Below the pieces are notes generated by a model. That model was given only the letters and a program-made list of their open reading frames with translations. It was not told where the DNA came from and ran no database searches. This document shows, one piece after another, positions 14,868 to 23,596 of a stretch of 64,000 nt of DNA. The stretch comes from an uncultured Pseudogracilibacillus sp. (GTDB taxonomy: Bacteria; Bacillota; Bacilli; Bacillales; Amphibacillaceae), in NCBI GenBank assembly GCA_937960785.1, contig CALGOZ010000128.1:1-64000 (forward strand), in the 5' to 3' direction. A program made the position numbers and the translations under genes. The stretch's first letter is position 1, and the number at the start of each line of letters is the position of its first letter.

Positions 14868-15158
14868 ATGCCTCAAGTTACGACGAGTCAACGGGATAAA
14901 GCGTATGCCATTTTAAAAGCCGATGCAGATAAAATTTTACGATTAATTGAAGTGCAAATCGATAACTTAATGGCACCGAAATGTCCATTATATGAAGAAG
15001 TCTTAGATACGCAAATGTTCGGATTATCCCGCGAGATTGATTTCGCCATTCGACTCGGATTAATTACCGAAGAAGAAGGAAAAGAATTGTTAGATAACCT
15101 GGAACAGAAGTTAACGATTTTACACGAATCGGTTCAAAATACAGTGGAAAAACTTTAA
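14868..15158 (+). CDS. ylaN: YlaN, iron-responsive Fur antagonist (UPF0358)
   Basis: A 96-residue helical protein, full family length, with conserved segments [21 protein letters not shown] and [12 protein letters not shown]. Recent work on Bacillus and Staphylococcus describes YlaN as an Fe(II)-binding protein that relieves repression by Fur. It is essential in B. subtilis under low iron. GTGGGGGGAAGG precedes the ATG. It is monocistronic with a terminator before ftsW, in the usual order ylaN-ftsW-pyc. Confidence 0.93.
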   Translation: MPQVTTSQRDKAYAILKADADKILRLIEVQIDNLMAPKCPLYEEVLDTQMFGLSREIDFAIRLGLITEEEGKELLDNLEQKLTILHESVQNTVEKL

Positions 15159-15160
15159 GA

Positions 15161-15190
15161 AAACTTTGCTACTCATTAGCAAAGTTTTTT
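15161..15190 (+). terminator. ylaN terminator
   Basis: AAACTTTGCTA / TAGCAAAGTTT stem (15161-15187) followed by TTTT. Confidence 0.85.
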
Positions 15191-15283
15191 ATATTCCTAA
15201 AGTTGAATCGTCATTCATTTTTTATATAATACAATACAAACTACATAAATCGCTTTTAAAGTCGTTATCTTTCATGTAAAATG

Positions 15284-15312
15284 TTGACATAAATTAATCG
15301 TCTTATTTCAAT
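15284..15312 (+). promoter_or_regulatory. Putative ftsW promoter
   Basis: TTGACA (15284-15289), 17-base spacer, TTCAAT (15307-15312). The -35 is perfect and the -10 is weak. A small palindrome (15341-15356) lies between it and the gene. Confidence 0.5.
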
Positions 15313-15372
15313 ATTGCTTTTTTAGTGTGTGTAAAGAGAGCTACTTTTTAAAGTAGTGAAGAGGTGTTAAAT

Positions 15373-16551
15373 ATGAGAAACCGCTTAAAAAATTATGACT
15401 TTTTATTAATTATTGTACCCCTTTTATTAGCGGCCTTCGGTATCGTAATGATCTACAGTGCAAGTATGGTTACGGCGGTCGTCAGTGGTTTAGATAGTAC
15501 ATATTATGTCGTAAAACAAGCCCAATGGTTCGGTCTTGGTCTTGTCGTGTTTATTCTTTGTTTACTTATTCCTTATCAATCGTATCAAAAGCTTGTAATT
15601 CCACTTATTATTTTAAGTGTTATTTCCCTATTGATTGTGCCTTTTTTTGGTAAGACAGTATATAATGCAACACGGACAATTGTTTTATTAGGTTTTAATA
15701 TTCAACCTTCTGAATTTGTAAAATTATTCTTAATTATTTATTTAGCTTCTGTATATTCCAAGAAGCAATCTTACATTGATAATTTAAGTAAAGGTGTTAT
15801 CCCACCGTTAGTTTTATCTTTATTTATTATTGGTTTAATCGTAATTCAACCAGACTTAGGAACCGCATCGATTATTTTATTTATTATTGCGATGATTATT
15901 ATTAGTTCTGGTATTCGTTTTAAGCATGTAATGTTATTAGGAACGGTTGCTGCAGGTGTCATAATGATACTCATACCGTTACTAGTTACAGAAACGAGAA
16001 TCCGCAGATTTACTGGTGCTTACAATCCTTTCGCTGATCCAGATTCAGCAGGATATCATTTAATACAATCTTATTTAGCGATTAGTGGGGGAGGTGTGAC
16101 GGGAGAAGGTTTAGGGCAAAGCATTCAAAAGTTGGGCTACCTTTGGGGGGCTCATACCGACTTTATTATGTCGATTATTGCAGAGGAACTAGGAGCATTA
16201 GGCGTCATTATCGTAATCGGAGCCATAGTAACGATTACGTTACGAGGTCTATATTTTGCAAGAAAATGCACAGACAGTTTCGGAACTCTATTAGCAATTG
16301 GAATTTCATCGATGATAGGTTTTCAAGCAATCGTTAATTTAGGTGCAATTAGCGGGGTTTTACCAATTACTGGTGTAACCTTGCCTTTTGTAAGCTATGG
16401 TGGCTCATCATTATTAATTTTAATGGCATCGATGGGTATTTTAAATAACATAGCAAAGCAAGTAAAAATAGAAGAAAACAAACCGAAAGTGATCGAAAAA
16501 GATCCGATCGACGAAATTAAGCATAGGAGTGGAACGAGATGGTCAATGTAA
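15373..16551 (+). CDS. ftsW: FtsW, SEDS peptidoglycan glycosyltransferase
   Basis: A 392-residue SEDS protein with about ten membrane helices that polymerises lipid II at the septum together with a class B PBP. Family signatures are GIVMIYSAS, IQPSEFVKLFLI, QPDLGTASII, HTDFIMSIIAEELG and GVTLPFVSYGGSS. The start at 15373 follows GAGGTG; the in-frame GTG at 15364 is part of that site. It corresponds to B. subtilis ftsW (ylaO), separate from the dcw cluster. Its end overlaps the start of pyc by 13 bases, so the two are coupled. A second SEDS gene (spoVE) is at 52243. Confidence 0.95.
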   Translation: MRNRLKNYDFLLIIVPLLLAAFGIVMIYSASMVTAVVSGLDSTYYVVKQAQWFGLGLVVFILCLLIPYQSYQKLVIPLIILSVISLLIVPFFGKTVYNATRTIVLLGFNIQPSEFVKLFLIIYLASVYSKKQSYIDNLSKGVIPPLVLSLFIIGLIVIQPDLGTASIILFIIAMIIISSGIRFKHVMLLGTVAAGVIMILIPLLVTETRIRRFTGAYNPFADPDSAGYHLIQSYLAISGGGVTGEGLGQSIQKLGYLWGAHTDFIMSIIAEELGALGVIIVIGAIVTITLRGLYFARKCTDSFGTLLAIGISSMIGFQAIVNLGAISGVLPITGVTLPFVSYGGSSLLILMASMGILNNIAKQVKIEENKPKVIEKDPIDEIKHRSGTRWSM

Positions 16552-19500
16552 AGAAAATTAATAAAGTGTTAGTTGCGAATCGTGGGGAAATAGCGATTCG
16601 AATTTTTCGAGCGTGTACCGAATTAAATATTAGTACCGTTGCAATTTATTCTAAAGAAGACTCAAATACCTTACATCGCTATAAAGCGGATGAATCCTAT
16701 TTAGTAGGTGAAGATAAAGGGCCGATTGAGGCTTATTTAGATATCGAAGGAATTATCGAGATTGCAAAAAACGCAGAAGTCGATGCGATTCATCCTGGCT
16801 ATGGCTTTTTGGCGGAAAATATCGAGTTCGCAAAAAGATGTGAAGAAGAAGGAATTATTTTTATCGGACCCAAAAGTGAACACTTAGATATATTCGGGGA
16901 TAAAGTGAAAGCGAAAACACAAGCGATTGATGCGGGTTTGCCGATTATTCCTGGTTCTGACGGTCCGGTATCTTCTATCTCTGAGGTTCGTGAATTCGCT
17001 GAAGAAGCGGGTTACCCTATTATCATTAAAGCTTCTTTAGGTGGTGGTGGACGAGGAATGCGAATCGTACACCACGAGGGCGAACTTAACGAGGCCTATG
17101 ACCGTGCTCGTTCAGAAGCGCAAACAGCGTTCGGAAATGATGAAATTTATGTAGAAAAATTCATAGAAAATCCAAAACATATTGAAGTACAGGTAATCGG
17201 CGATTACCATGGTAATATCGTCCATTTGTACGAAAGGGACTGTTCCATTCAACGTCGTCATCAAAAAGTCGTCGAAGTTGCGCCAAGTTTAGCTTTATCA
17301 GACGAACTCCGGGAACGAATTTGCGAAGCAGCTGTCCAATTAATGGAAAAAGTAAAATATATAAATGCAGGGACTGTCGAATTTTTAGTAACAGGCGATG
17401 AGTTTTATTTCATTGAAGTGAATCCTCGAGTACAAGTGGAACATACGATTACAGAGATGATCACTGGCGTCGATATTGTGCAAACGCAAATATTAGTTGC
17501 CCAGGGAGAAAAAATTCACGGCGCTAAGATAGGGATTCCAGCCCAAGAAGAAATTACAACGAACGGTTATGCAATCCAATCGAGAATTACAACTGAAGAT
17601 CCCTTAAACGATTTTATGCCAGATACTGGCCGAATTATGGTATATCGCTCTAGTGGTGGATTCGGTGTTCGTTTAGACGATGGAAACTGTTATCAAGGAG
17701 CCGTAATCTCGCCTTATTATGACTCATTATTAGTTAAAGTTTCTACATGGGCTTTAACGTTTGAACAAGCAGCCCGTAAAATGGTCCGAAATTTAAAAGA
17801 GTTCCGTATTAGAGGAATTAAAACGAACATACCTTTCTTAAAAAATGTGATTTTACATGAGAAGTTTAGTACGGGTGATTATAATACGAGCTTTATTGAT
17901 GAAACACCTGAACTGTTTAAGTTCCCAAAACGGAAGGACCGAGGTACTAAGCTTTTAACTTATATTGCAGATATGACGATCAATGGTGTTGATGGTGTTC
18001 CAAAAAAGAAAAAGCCGACATTTGCACCGGTAACGATTCCGGAAGTAGATAGAAATGAGCCAATACCAGAAGGAACGAAACAGTTATTAGAGCGACACGG
18101 GCCCGAATATGTTGCTAATTGGGTAAAAAATCAGGAAAAAGTATTATTGACCGATACAACATTCCGTGATGCCCATCAGTCACTTTTAGCAACTAGAGTT
18201 CGAACGAAAGATTTAACCCAAATAGCAGAGCCAATGGCACGGATGTTACCGAACTTATTCTCTGTTGAAATGTGGGGTGGGGCAACTTTCGATGTTGCTT
18301 ATCGCTTCTTACGAGAAGACCCGTGGCAGCGATTATTAATTTTGCGAGAAAAGATGCCGAATATTTTATTTCAAATGTTACTACGGGCGAGCAATGCTGT
18401 AGGATATAAAAACTATCCAGACAACGTAATTGAAAAGTTCGTCGAGGAAAGTGCAAAAGCCGGTATCGATGTGTTTCGGATTTTTGATAGTTTAAACTGG
18501 TTAGAAGGAATGATTCCAGCGATTGAAGCAGTTCGGGAAAATAATAAAATCGTAGAGGCTTCTATTTGTTATACAGGAAATATTTTGGACAAAGGCCGAA
18601 AAAAATACGACTTAACGTACTATACAAACTTAGCGAAAGAATTAGAAAAAGCAGGTGCACATATTTTAGGTATTAAAGATATGGCAGGACTATTAAAACC
18701 TGAAGCGGCATATCAACTTATAACTGGCTTGAAAGAAACGATCGATATACCAATTCATTTACACACGCACGATACAAGTGGTAACGGAGTCTTTATGTAT
18801 TCACGTGCAATCGATGCAGGTGTCGATATCGTCGATGTGGCAACGGGGGCAATGGCTGGCTCGACCTCTCAACCAAGTGCTCAAACATTGTATCATGCTT
18901 TAGAAGGAACAGATGCACAACCAGATATTGATATTGAAAGTTATGAGAAATTGTCGACTTATTGGGAAGGAGTACGCCCTTATTACGAAGATTTTGAAAG
19001 CGGTATGAATTCACCACATTCAGAAATTTATGAACATGAAATGCCGGGTGGTCAATATAGTAACCTACAACAACAAGCAAAAGCGATGGGTCTAGAAGAC
19101 CGATGGGATGAAGTAAAGAAAATGTACCGCACTGTAAACGATATGTTCGGTGATGTCGTAAAAGTGACCCCTTCTTCAAAAGTAGTAGGTGATATGGCGC
19201 TCTTTATGGTACAAAATGATTTAACAGAAGCAGATATTTATGAGAAAGGGGAGTTTATCGACTTTCCGGATTCAGTAATTGAGTTTTTCCAAGGGTATAT
19301 CGGACAACCTTACGGAGGATTTCCAGAAAAATTACAAGAAATCATTTTGAAAAATCGCGAAAAAATTGAAGAACGCCCAGGTGCTTTATTAGATCCTGTT
19401 GATTTTGAGCAACTTGAAAAGAAATTGTATAAAGAATTAGGTCGTGAAGTGACAAGCTTTGACTTGATTGCCTATGCACTTTATCCAGATGTATTTCGGG

Positions 19501-19982
19501 GTTATCATAAATTTACAAAAGATTTCTATGATGTTTCTGTATTGGATACTCCAACATATTTTTACGGAATGCGTCTAGGTGAAGAAATCGAAGTAGAAAT
19601 CGAGCGGGGTAAAACTTTATTTATTAAGCTTGTATCGATCTCCGAGCCACGTTCTGATGGGACACGGGTCGTATACTTTGAATTAAACGGGCAGTCTCGA
19701 GAAATCATTATCAGGGATAAAAATATCGAATCAAGCACGCAATCACTTCCAAAGGCAGATCCGGATAATTCAAAACATATTGGAGCAACGATGCCAGGTA
19801 CTGTAACAGAAGTACTCTGTCAAGAAGGTGATCGCGTAGAACGCGGAGACTATATTTTAATAACTGAAGCAATGAAAATGGAAACGACGATTCAAGCGCC
19901 ATTTAAAGGAGTTATTAAAAAGATCCACGTCACAGAAGATACTGCAATCGAACCGGGTGACTTGTTGATCGAATTTGAATAA
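16539..19982 (+). CDS. pyc: Pyruvate carboxylase
   Basis: A 1147-residue single-chain biotin enzyme that makes oxaloacetate from pyruvate, bicarbonate and ATP to refill the TCA cycle. Domains in order are biotin carboxylase (1-460, with IKASLGGGGRGMRIV and EVNPRVQVEHTITE), carboxyltransferase (about 530-830, LLTDTTFRDAHQSLLATR, with the metal-ligand region HLHTHDTSGNG), a tetramerisation region, and the C-terminal biotin carrier domain with EAMKMETT (biotinyl Lys1113). The ATG lies inside the last codons of ftsW, with GGAGTGG as ribosome-binding site. A terminator follows. Confidence 0.98.
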   Translation: MVNVKKINKVLVANRGEIAIRIFRACTELNISTVAIYSKEDSNTLHRYKADESYLVGEDKGPIEAYLDIEGIIEIAKNAEVDAIHPGYGFLAENIEFAKRCEEEGIIFIGPKSEHLDIFGDKVKAKTQAIDAGLPIIPGSDGPVSSISEVREFAEEAGYPIIIKASLGGGGRGMRIVHHEGELNEAYDRARSEAQTAFGNDEIYVEKFIENPKHIEVQVIGDYHGNIVHLYERDCSIQRRHQKVVEVAPSLALSDELRERICEAAVQLMEKVKYINAGTVEFLVTGDEFYFIEVNPRVQVEHTITEMITGVDIVQTQILVAQGEKIHGAKIGIPAQEEITTNGYAIQSRITTEDPLNDFMPDTGRIMVYRSSGGFGVRLDDGNCYQGAVISPYYDSLLVKVSTWALTFEQAARKMVRNLKEFRIRGIKTNIPFLKNVILHEKFSTGDYNTSFIDETPELFKFPKRKDRGTKLLTYIADMTINGVDGVPKKKKPTFAPVTIPEVDRNEPIPEGTKQLLERHGPEYVANWVKNQEKVLLTDTTFRDAHQSLLATRVRTKDLTQIAEPMARMLPNLFSVEMWGGATFDVAYRFLREDPWQRLLILREKMPNILFQMLLRASNAVGYKNYPDNVIEKFVEESAKAGIDVFRIFDSLNWLEGMIPAIEAVRENNKIVEASICYTGNILDKGRKKYDLTYYTNLAKELEKAGAHILGIKDMAGLLKPEAAYQLITGLKETIDIPIHLHTHDTSGNGVFMYSRAIDAGVDIVDVATGAMAGSTSQPSAQTLYHALEGTDAQPDIDIESYEKLSTYWEGVRPYYEDFESGMNSPHSEIYEHEMPGGQYSNLQQQAKAMGLEDRWDEVKKMYRTVNDMFGDVVKVTPSSKVVGDMALFMVQNDLTEADIYEKGEFIDFPDSVIEFFQGYIGQPYGGFPEKLQEIILKNREKIEERPGALLDPVDFEQLEKKLYKELGREVTSFDLIAYALYPDVFRGYHKFTKDFYDVSVLDTPTYFYGMRLGEEIEVEIERGKTLFIKLVSISEPRSDGTRVVYFELNGQSREIIIRDKNIESSTQSLPKADPDNSKHIGATMPGTVTEVLCQEGDRVERGDYILITEAMKMETTIQAPFKGVIKKIHVTEDTAIEPGDLLIEFE

Positions 19983-20000
19983 GTCGACTATGTTATAATA

Positions 20001-20030
20001 AAAGAGGGTGTTGAAACGCCCTCTTTTTTA
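20001..20030 (+). terminator. pyc terminator
   Basis: AAAGAGGGTG pairs with CGCCCTCTTT (one G-T pair) then T-run. Confidence 0.85.
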
Positions 20031-20053
20031 TTAGTATATAACGAGGAGATAAT

Positions 20054-20740
20054 ATGAGTTTAACGATTTTGTATGAAGATAACCATTTAATTGTTGTCGA
20101 AAAACCGGTAAATATTCCAGTACAACAAGATCGCTCGAAAGATCGAGATTTAATATCTATTGTAAAAGAGGATATAAAGATCCGATACGATAAACCTGGG
20201 AATGTTTATTTAGCATTACTACATCGTCTCGATCGCCCTGTTGGGGGTGCTCTTGTCTTTGCTAAAACTTCAAAAGCAGCTTCGCGAATGGCAAATCTTT
20301 TTCGTAAGCGTGAAATAGAGCGAACATACTTAGCAGTCGTTAGGGGAACCGTTCAACATAAACGTGGAACCTTAATAAATTATTTACGAAAAGATTATCG
20401 AAAAAATATCGTTCATGCTGTTCATCAAGGAACAAAAGGGGCCAAAAAAGCTGTACTTCATTACAAAGTCCTCGCTTATGGTAAAGATTTAACCTTACTG
20501 CAAGTTAGATTAGAAACAGGGCGTCCGCATCAAATTCGTGTACAACTCAAAGAAATGGGACATGTTCTTTACGGTGATCAAAGATACGGTAAAGACATAA
20601 ATAAAGTCGGTCAACAAATTGCCCTTTGGTCATATTCTTTATCTTTTGTTCACCCTGTTAGAAAAACAAGCTTACACATCACTTCCTTACCACCAAAAAG
20701 AGCCCCTTGGAATGCATGGGATTTACCTACAATTTTATAA
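20054..20740 (+). CDS. RluA-family RNA pseudouridine synthase
   Basis: A 228-residue pseudouridine synthase that isomerises uridine in rRNA or tRNA. The catalytic motif is LLHRLDRPVGGALVF, with the nucleophile Asp in HRLD. The second family motif is LETGRPHQIRVQLKEMGH. There is no N-terminal S4 domain, unlike RluD/RluB types, so the target cannot be named. The ribosome-binding site is CGAGGAG. The gene lies between pyc and ctaA, where B. subtilis has none, so it may be a lineage-specific insertion. Confidence 0.92.
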   Translation: MSLTILYEDNHLIVVEKPVNIPVQQDRSKDRDLISIVKEDIKIRYDKPGNVYLALLHRLDRPVGGALVFAKTSKAASRMANLFRKREIERTYLAVVRGTVQHKRGTLINYLRKDYRKNIVHAVHQGTKGAKKAVLHYKVLAYGKDLTLLQVRLETGRPHQIRVQLKEMGHVLYGDQRYGKDINKVGQQIALWSYSLSFVHPVRKTSLHITSLPPKRAPWNAWDLPTIL

Positions 20741-20745
20741 AATGA

Positions 20746-20778
20746 AAAAAGAGGCTTAGGAAAATAGCCTCTTTTATT
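20746..20778. terminator. Bidirectional terminator, rluA-like / ctaA
   Basis: AAAAGAGGCTA-type stem (AAAAGAGGCT / TAGCCTCTTTT) between convergent genes with T-runs on both sides. Confidence 0.85.
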
Positions 20779-20788
20779 TTGAGGAACG

Positions 20789-21763
20789 TTATAGTTCGCT
20801 TTCCATTTTCTCGTTATAAGAAAGAACCGTCCTCCAAGAACTTGGCTCCGGTGCTTTTAAACGATAACTTCGATAGGAAAGTAAAATAAAATAACTTAAC
20901 ATACCGAAAAATAAGGTAATAAATAAGGCATGGAAAAGTGCAATCCAAATATTTAATCTCGTGTAAATAATTAATGCTCCAAAGATAACTTGCAATAGTA
21001 GTAAGCTCGTTGTAATCGTCCAACCCCAAACCATAACCCGATGTTCTCCGTATTGTTTTACAAATTGAATAAGTAGTATTATTGTCCATATAAATAAAAT
21101 AGCGGCTAATAAACGATGGCCCATTTGAATCCATTGATGGAAACTATATTCTGTAAAGGCAAGGGGTTTACCACTAATACAAAAAGGCCAACTTTCACAG
21201 ACTAGATGGGCGTTTACATGGCGTACTAACGCACCAGTATAGACGACGATTAATGTAAATATAGTTAACAGAACAAATTGAATACGGTGTTTTTTCTTGA
21301 TATATAACTCATTCGTCTTAAACTTCCGATCGATTTCAAATATTAATAACATCAATAAAAAGATTGCCGCAAAAGAAATAAGGGAGATTCCAAAATGAAG
21401 GGCGAGAATAAAGTCAGATTGACCCCAAATAACGGCAGCTGCTCCAATTAACCCTTGAAGAACAAGAAATAGTATAGAAATACTAGCTAAAAATTTAACT
21501 TCTTTCAAATATCCAATATAAATCCAGGCTAAAATAACGAGTAACAAAACAGTTGCACCAATGATCGTTGAAATTAATCGATGACTATATTCAATCATCA
21601 ATTCAGGTGTCATCTCAGAAGGAAATAATTGACCGTGACAAAGAGGCCAACTATTTCCACAGCCCTCGGCGGAACCGGTTTTAGTAACTAAAGCTCCGCC
21701 TAATAAAATGAAGATCATTCCAATTGTCGAGACGACAGAAAGCCATTTCAATACTCTGATCAT
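20789..21763 (-). CDS. ctaA: Heme A synthase
   Basis: A 324-residue integral membrane protein with about eight helices that oxidises the methyl of heme O to the formyl of heme A for the caa3 oxidase. Visible are the loop Cys pair GCGNSWPLCHG, the heme-ligand segment EYSHRLISTIIG, the second-half repeat HLVCESWPFC and GHRLLAAILF. These are the two symmetrical halves typical of Bacillus CtaA. The start at 21763 follows AAGGTGAG; a longer frame starting with TTG at 21784 would include that site. It is divergent from ctaC. Its substrate-making partner ctaB is not in the window. Confidence 0.96.
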   Translation of the reverse strand: MIRVLKWLSVVSTIGMIFILLGGALVTKTGSAEGCGNSWPLCHGQLFPSEMTPELMIEYSHRLISTIIGATVLLLVILAWIYIGYLKEVKFLASISILFLVLQGLIGAAAVIWGQSDFILALHFGISLISFAAIFLLMLLIFEIDRKFKTNELYIKKKHRIQFVLLTIFTLIVVYTGALVRHVNAHLVCESWPFCISGKPLAFTEYSFHQWIQMGHRLLAAILFIWTIILLIQFVKQYGEHRVMVWGWTITTSLLLLQVIFGALIIYTRLNIWIALFHALFITLFFGMLSYFILLSYRSYRLKAPEPSSWRTVLSYNEKMESEL

Positions 21764-21826
21764 TAAACTCACCTTACTTTCCAACTGTGAATTATTTTAT
21801 CGTATTGTACTTTATACACCATATAG

Positions 21827-21853
21827 AATGTTACAAAATGTTACAAAATGTTA
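21827..21853. repeat. 10-bp direct repeat upstream of ctaA
   Basis: AATGTTACAA occurs at 21827 and 21837, with a partial third copy at 21847. The period of one helical turn suits a protein-binding array. ResD is the known activator of ctaA in B. subtilis and is only a guess here. Confidence 0.55.
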
Positions 21854-22132
21854 TACTAAAGGTGAATATTTTAATTGTAAAACTATCTTAAGTGAAAATT
21901 CAGTCATTTATAACAATTATTATATAATGTCATAAATTTGTCAAAGGAACTTTTTTAATAATAAAGTTTTAAAAATATGGTAAAATAATATTATCTAAGA
22001 GTGTCTAAAAATGCTAAAACATGAATTATTTATCAATAATAATAATGGATATAATTTAGTGATGGTTGTAATAAGCGTTTTTTTTGATATAATCATAATT
22101 AACTCAACATGTATTGTAACTATTCTAACAAA

Positions 22133-22180
22133 TGTAAACGCTAAGCTTTCTTTTTTGTGAAGGGAATGCAAGCGCTTTCT
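22133..22180. promoter_or_regulatory. Two candidate CcpA (cre) sites
   Basis: TGTAAACGCTAAGC (22133-22146) and TGCAAGCGCTTTCT (22167-22180) each match the cre consensus TGWAARCGYTWNCW at all but one or two positions. Carbon catabolite control of caa3 oxidase genes is known in B. subtilis. Confidence 0.6.
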
Positions 22181-22486
22181 TCGTAAAGGAGGGATAAGGA
22201 CGTTATTTTTCGGTTATAGTAAATGTTAGTAAATTAAACAGCAGTACGTTAATCCTCAGCTTGCACTTATATTATTCATAAATGGTACGGTACATAAATA
22301 ATCATCTCTACGAATCCGATTTGGATCGTTGAATATTATTGTATCGACCTCTTTCATACTTAAAAAGTGTAACGAATTATTGAATGATAATTCATTGGAA
22401 TAAAAAGTAATGAAATTTATCTAGTTACACATAAATAGAAGTAACGATAAATTGCAAATATACAATTTGGAAAGAGAGGTATTGAT

Positions 22487-23551
22487 ATGCAAGCTTCTTT
22501 ACGAAAATTCCGTACATTTCTATTTTTAAGTAGTATTATGCTTCTTCTTTCAGCTTGCGGACGGGAAAATTTAACTGCACTAGAGCCGAAAGGTTACGGT
22601 GCAGAGCAATCGATGAAATTAATTTTACTGACGACTATTGTAATGACTTTCGTTTTTTTAGTCGTTATAATTGCGCTCGTTATCGTTATCGTTCGCTTTA
22701 GAAAGAAAAAGGGTGATCCGGTTGTTACACCGGTACAAGTTGAAGGAAGCAAAACATTAGAAGCCATTTGGACGATTATTCCAATCATTCTCGTCGTCAT
22801 TATGGCTGTTCCAACAGTTGTTGCGACGTTTCAATTAGCAAATACATCTGACCAACATAAACATATTAATATCGATGTTACTGGTCACCAGTATTGGTGG
22901 CATTATGAATATGTAAATGAAGAATTTACAACGAGCCAAGATTTATATATTCCAGTCAATACAAAAGTGTATGTGAATTTAATTACGAAGGATGTATTGC
23001 ATTCTTTCTGGGTACCGAGCATTTCTGGAAAGTTAGATGTCAACCCTGAAAATATTAATACGATGTTTATTGAAGCTTATGAGGAGGGAGTATACTTCGG
23101 TAAATGTGCGGAGTTATGTGGCCCATCTCACTCATTAATGGACTTTAAAGTAGTTGTGGTAAGTGAAGAAGAGTATGAACAATGGGTAAACGATATGAAG
23201 AGTTTTAATACAGACCAATTAGAGCTCGATACGGTAGCTCAAGAAGGTAAGGCATTGTTTGAGGAAAAAGGTTGTATTAGTTGTCATGCGACAGACACGC
23301 AGAATTATTCACCGGGAAATACTCCGATTGGTCCTGATTTAACACAGTTTGCTGATCGATCACGTTTCGCCGGTTATTTAGAGCCGACGGAAGAAAATTT
23401 AAAGGATTGGTTAAGAGATCCGGAGAAGTTGAAACCAGGTAACCTGATGACAGGAACTTACGGTGAATTGTCAGAAGACGAAATAGATAAAATTGCACAA
23501 TTTTTACTTCAGTTAAGTCCTTCAAAGGTAACAGCTGAAAGTAAAGAATAA
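22487..23551 (+). CDS. ctaC: Cytochrome caa3 oxidase subunit II with cytochrome c domain
   Basis: A 354-residue lipoprotein: signal peptide with lipobox LLLLSACGRE, two membrane helices (about 42-68 and 88-110), a CuA domain with the ligand motif GKCAELCGPSHSLM, and a C-terminal cytochrome c domain with heme-attachment motif CISCH (about 262) and a distal Met near GNLMTG. It accepts electrons through its own heme c and passes them via CuA to subunit I. First gene of ctaCDEF. It begins MQASLRKFRTFL after GAGAGG. Family length is normal. Confidence 0.98.
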   Translation: MQASLRKFRTFLFLSSIMLLLSACGRENLTALEPKGYGAEQSMKLILLTTIVMTFVFLVVIIALVIVIVRFRKKKGDPVVTPVQVEGSKTLEAIWTIIPIILVVIMAVPTVVATFQLANTSDQHKHINIDVTGHQYWWHYEYVNEEFTTSQDLYIPVNTKVYVNLITKDVLHSFWVPSISGKLDVNPENINTMFIEAYEEGVYFGKCAELCGPSHSLMDFKVVVVSEEEYEQWVNDMKSFNTDQLELDTVAQEGKALFEEKGCISCHATDTQNYSPGNTPIGPDLTQFADRSRFAGYLEPTEENLKDWLRDPEKLKPGNLMTGTYGELSEDEIDKIAQFLLQLSPSKVTAESKE

Positions 23552-23596
23552 GCATTTATTAAGTAACTTCAACTTTTATGATAGGAGGTATTAACT

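Larger units (their letters stand above)
21764..22486. promoter_or_regulatory. Long ctaA-ctaC intergenic region
   Basis: 723 bases between divergent ctaA and ctaC with no convincing gene; ctaB occupies this place in B. subtilis. It holds a 10-bp direct repeat (21827-21853), two candidate cre sites (22133-22146 and 22167-22180), and AAAGGAGGG near 22187 that resembles a ribosome-binding site but has no gene behind it. The last 290 bases before ctaC are probably an untranslated leader. Confidence 0.6.

Noticed and set aside
22394..22407. Fur-like box (AATGATAATTCATT)
   Set aside because: It matches only part of the Fur consensus, and AT-rich leaders often contain such strings.
22187..22486. 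Remnant of ctaB before ctaC
   Set aside because: All frames carry frequent stops, and no heme O synthase motif was seen; only an isolated ribosome-binding-like sequence remains.
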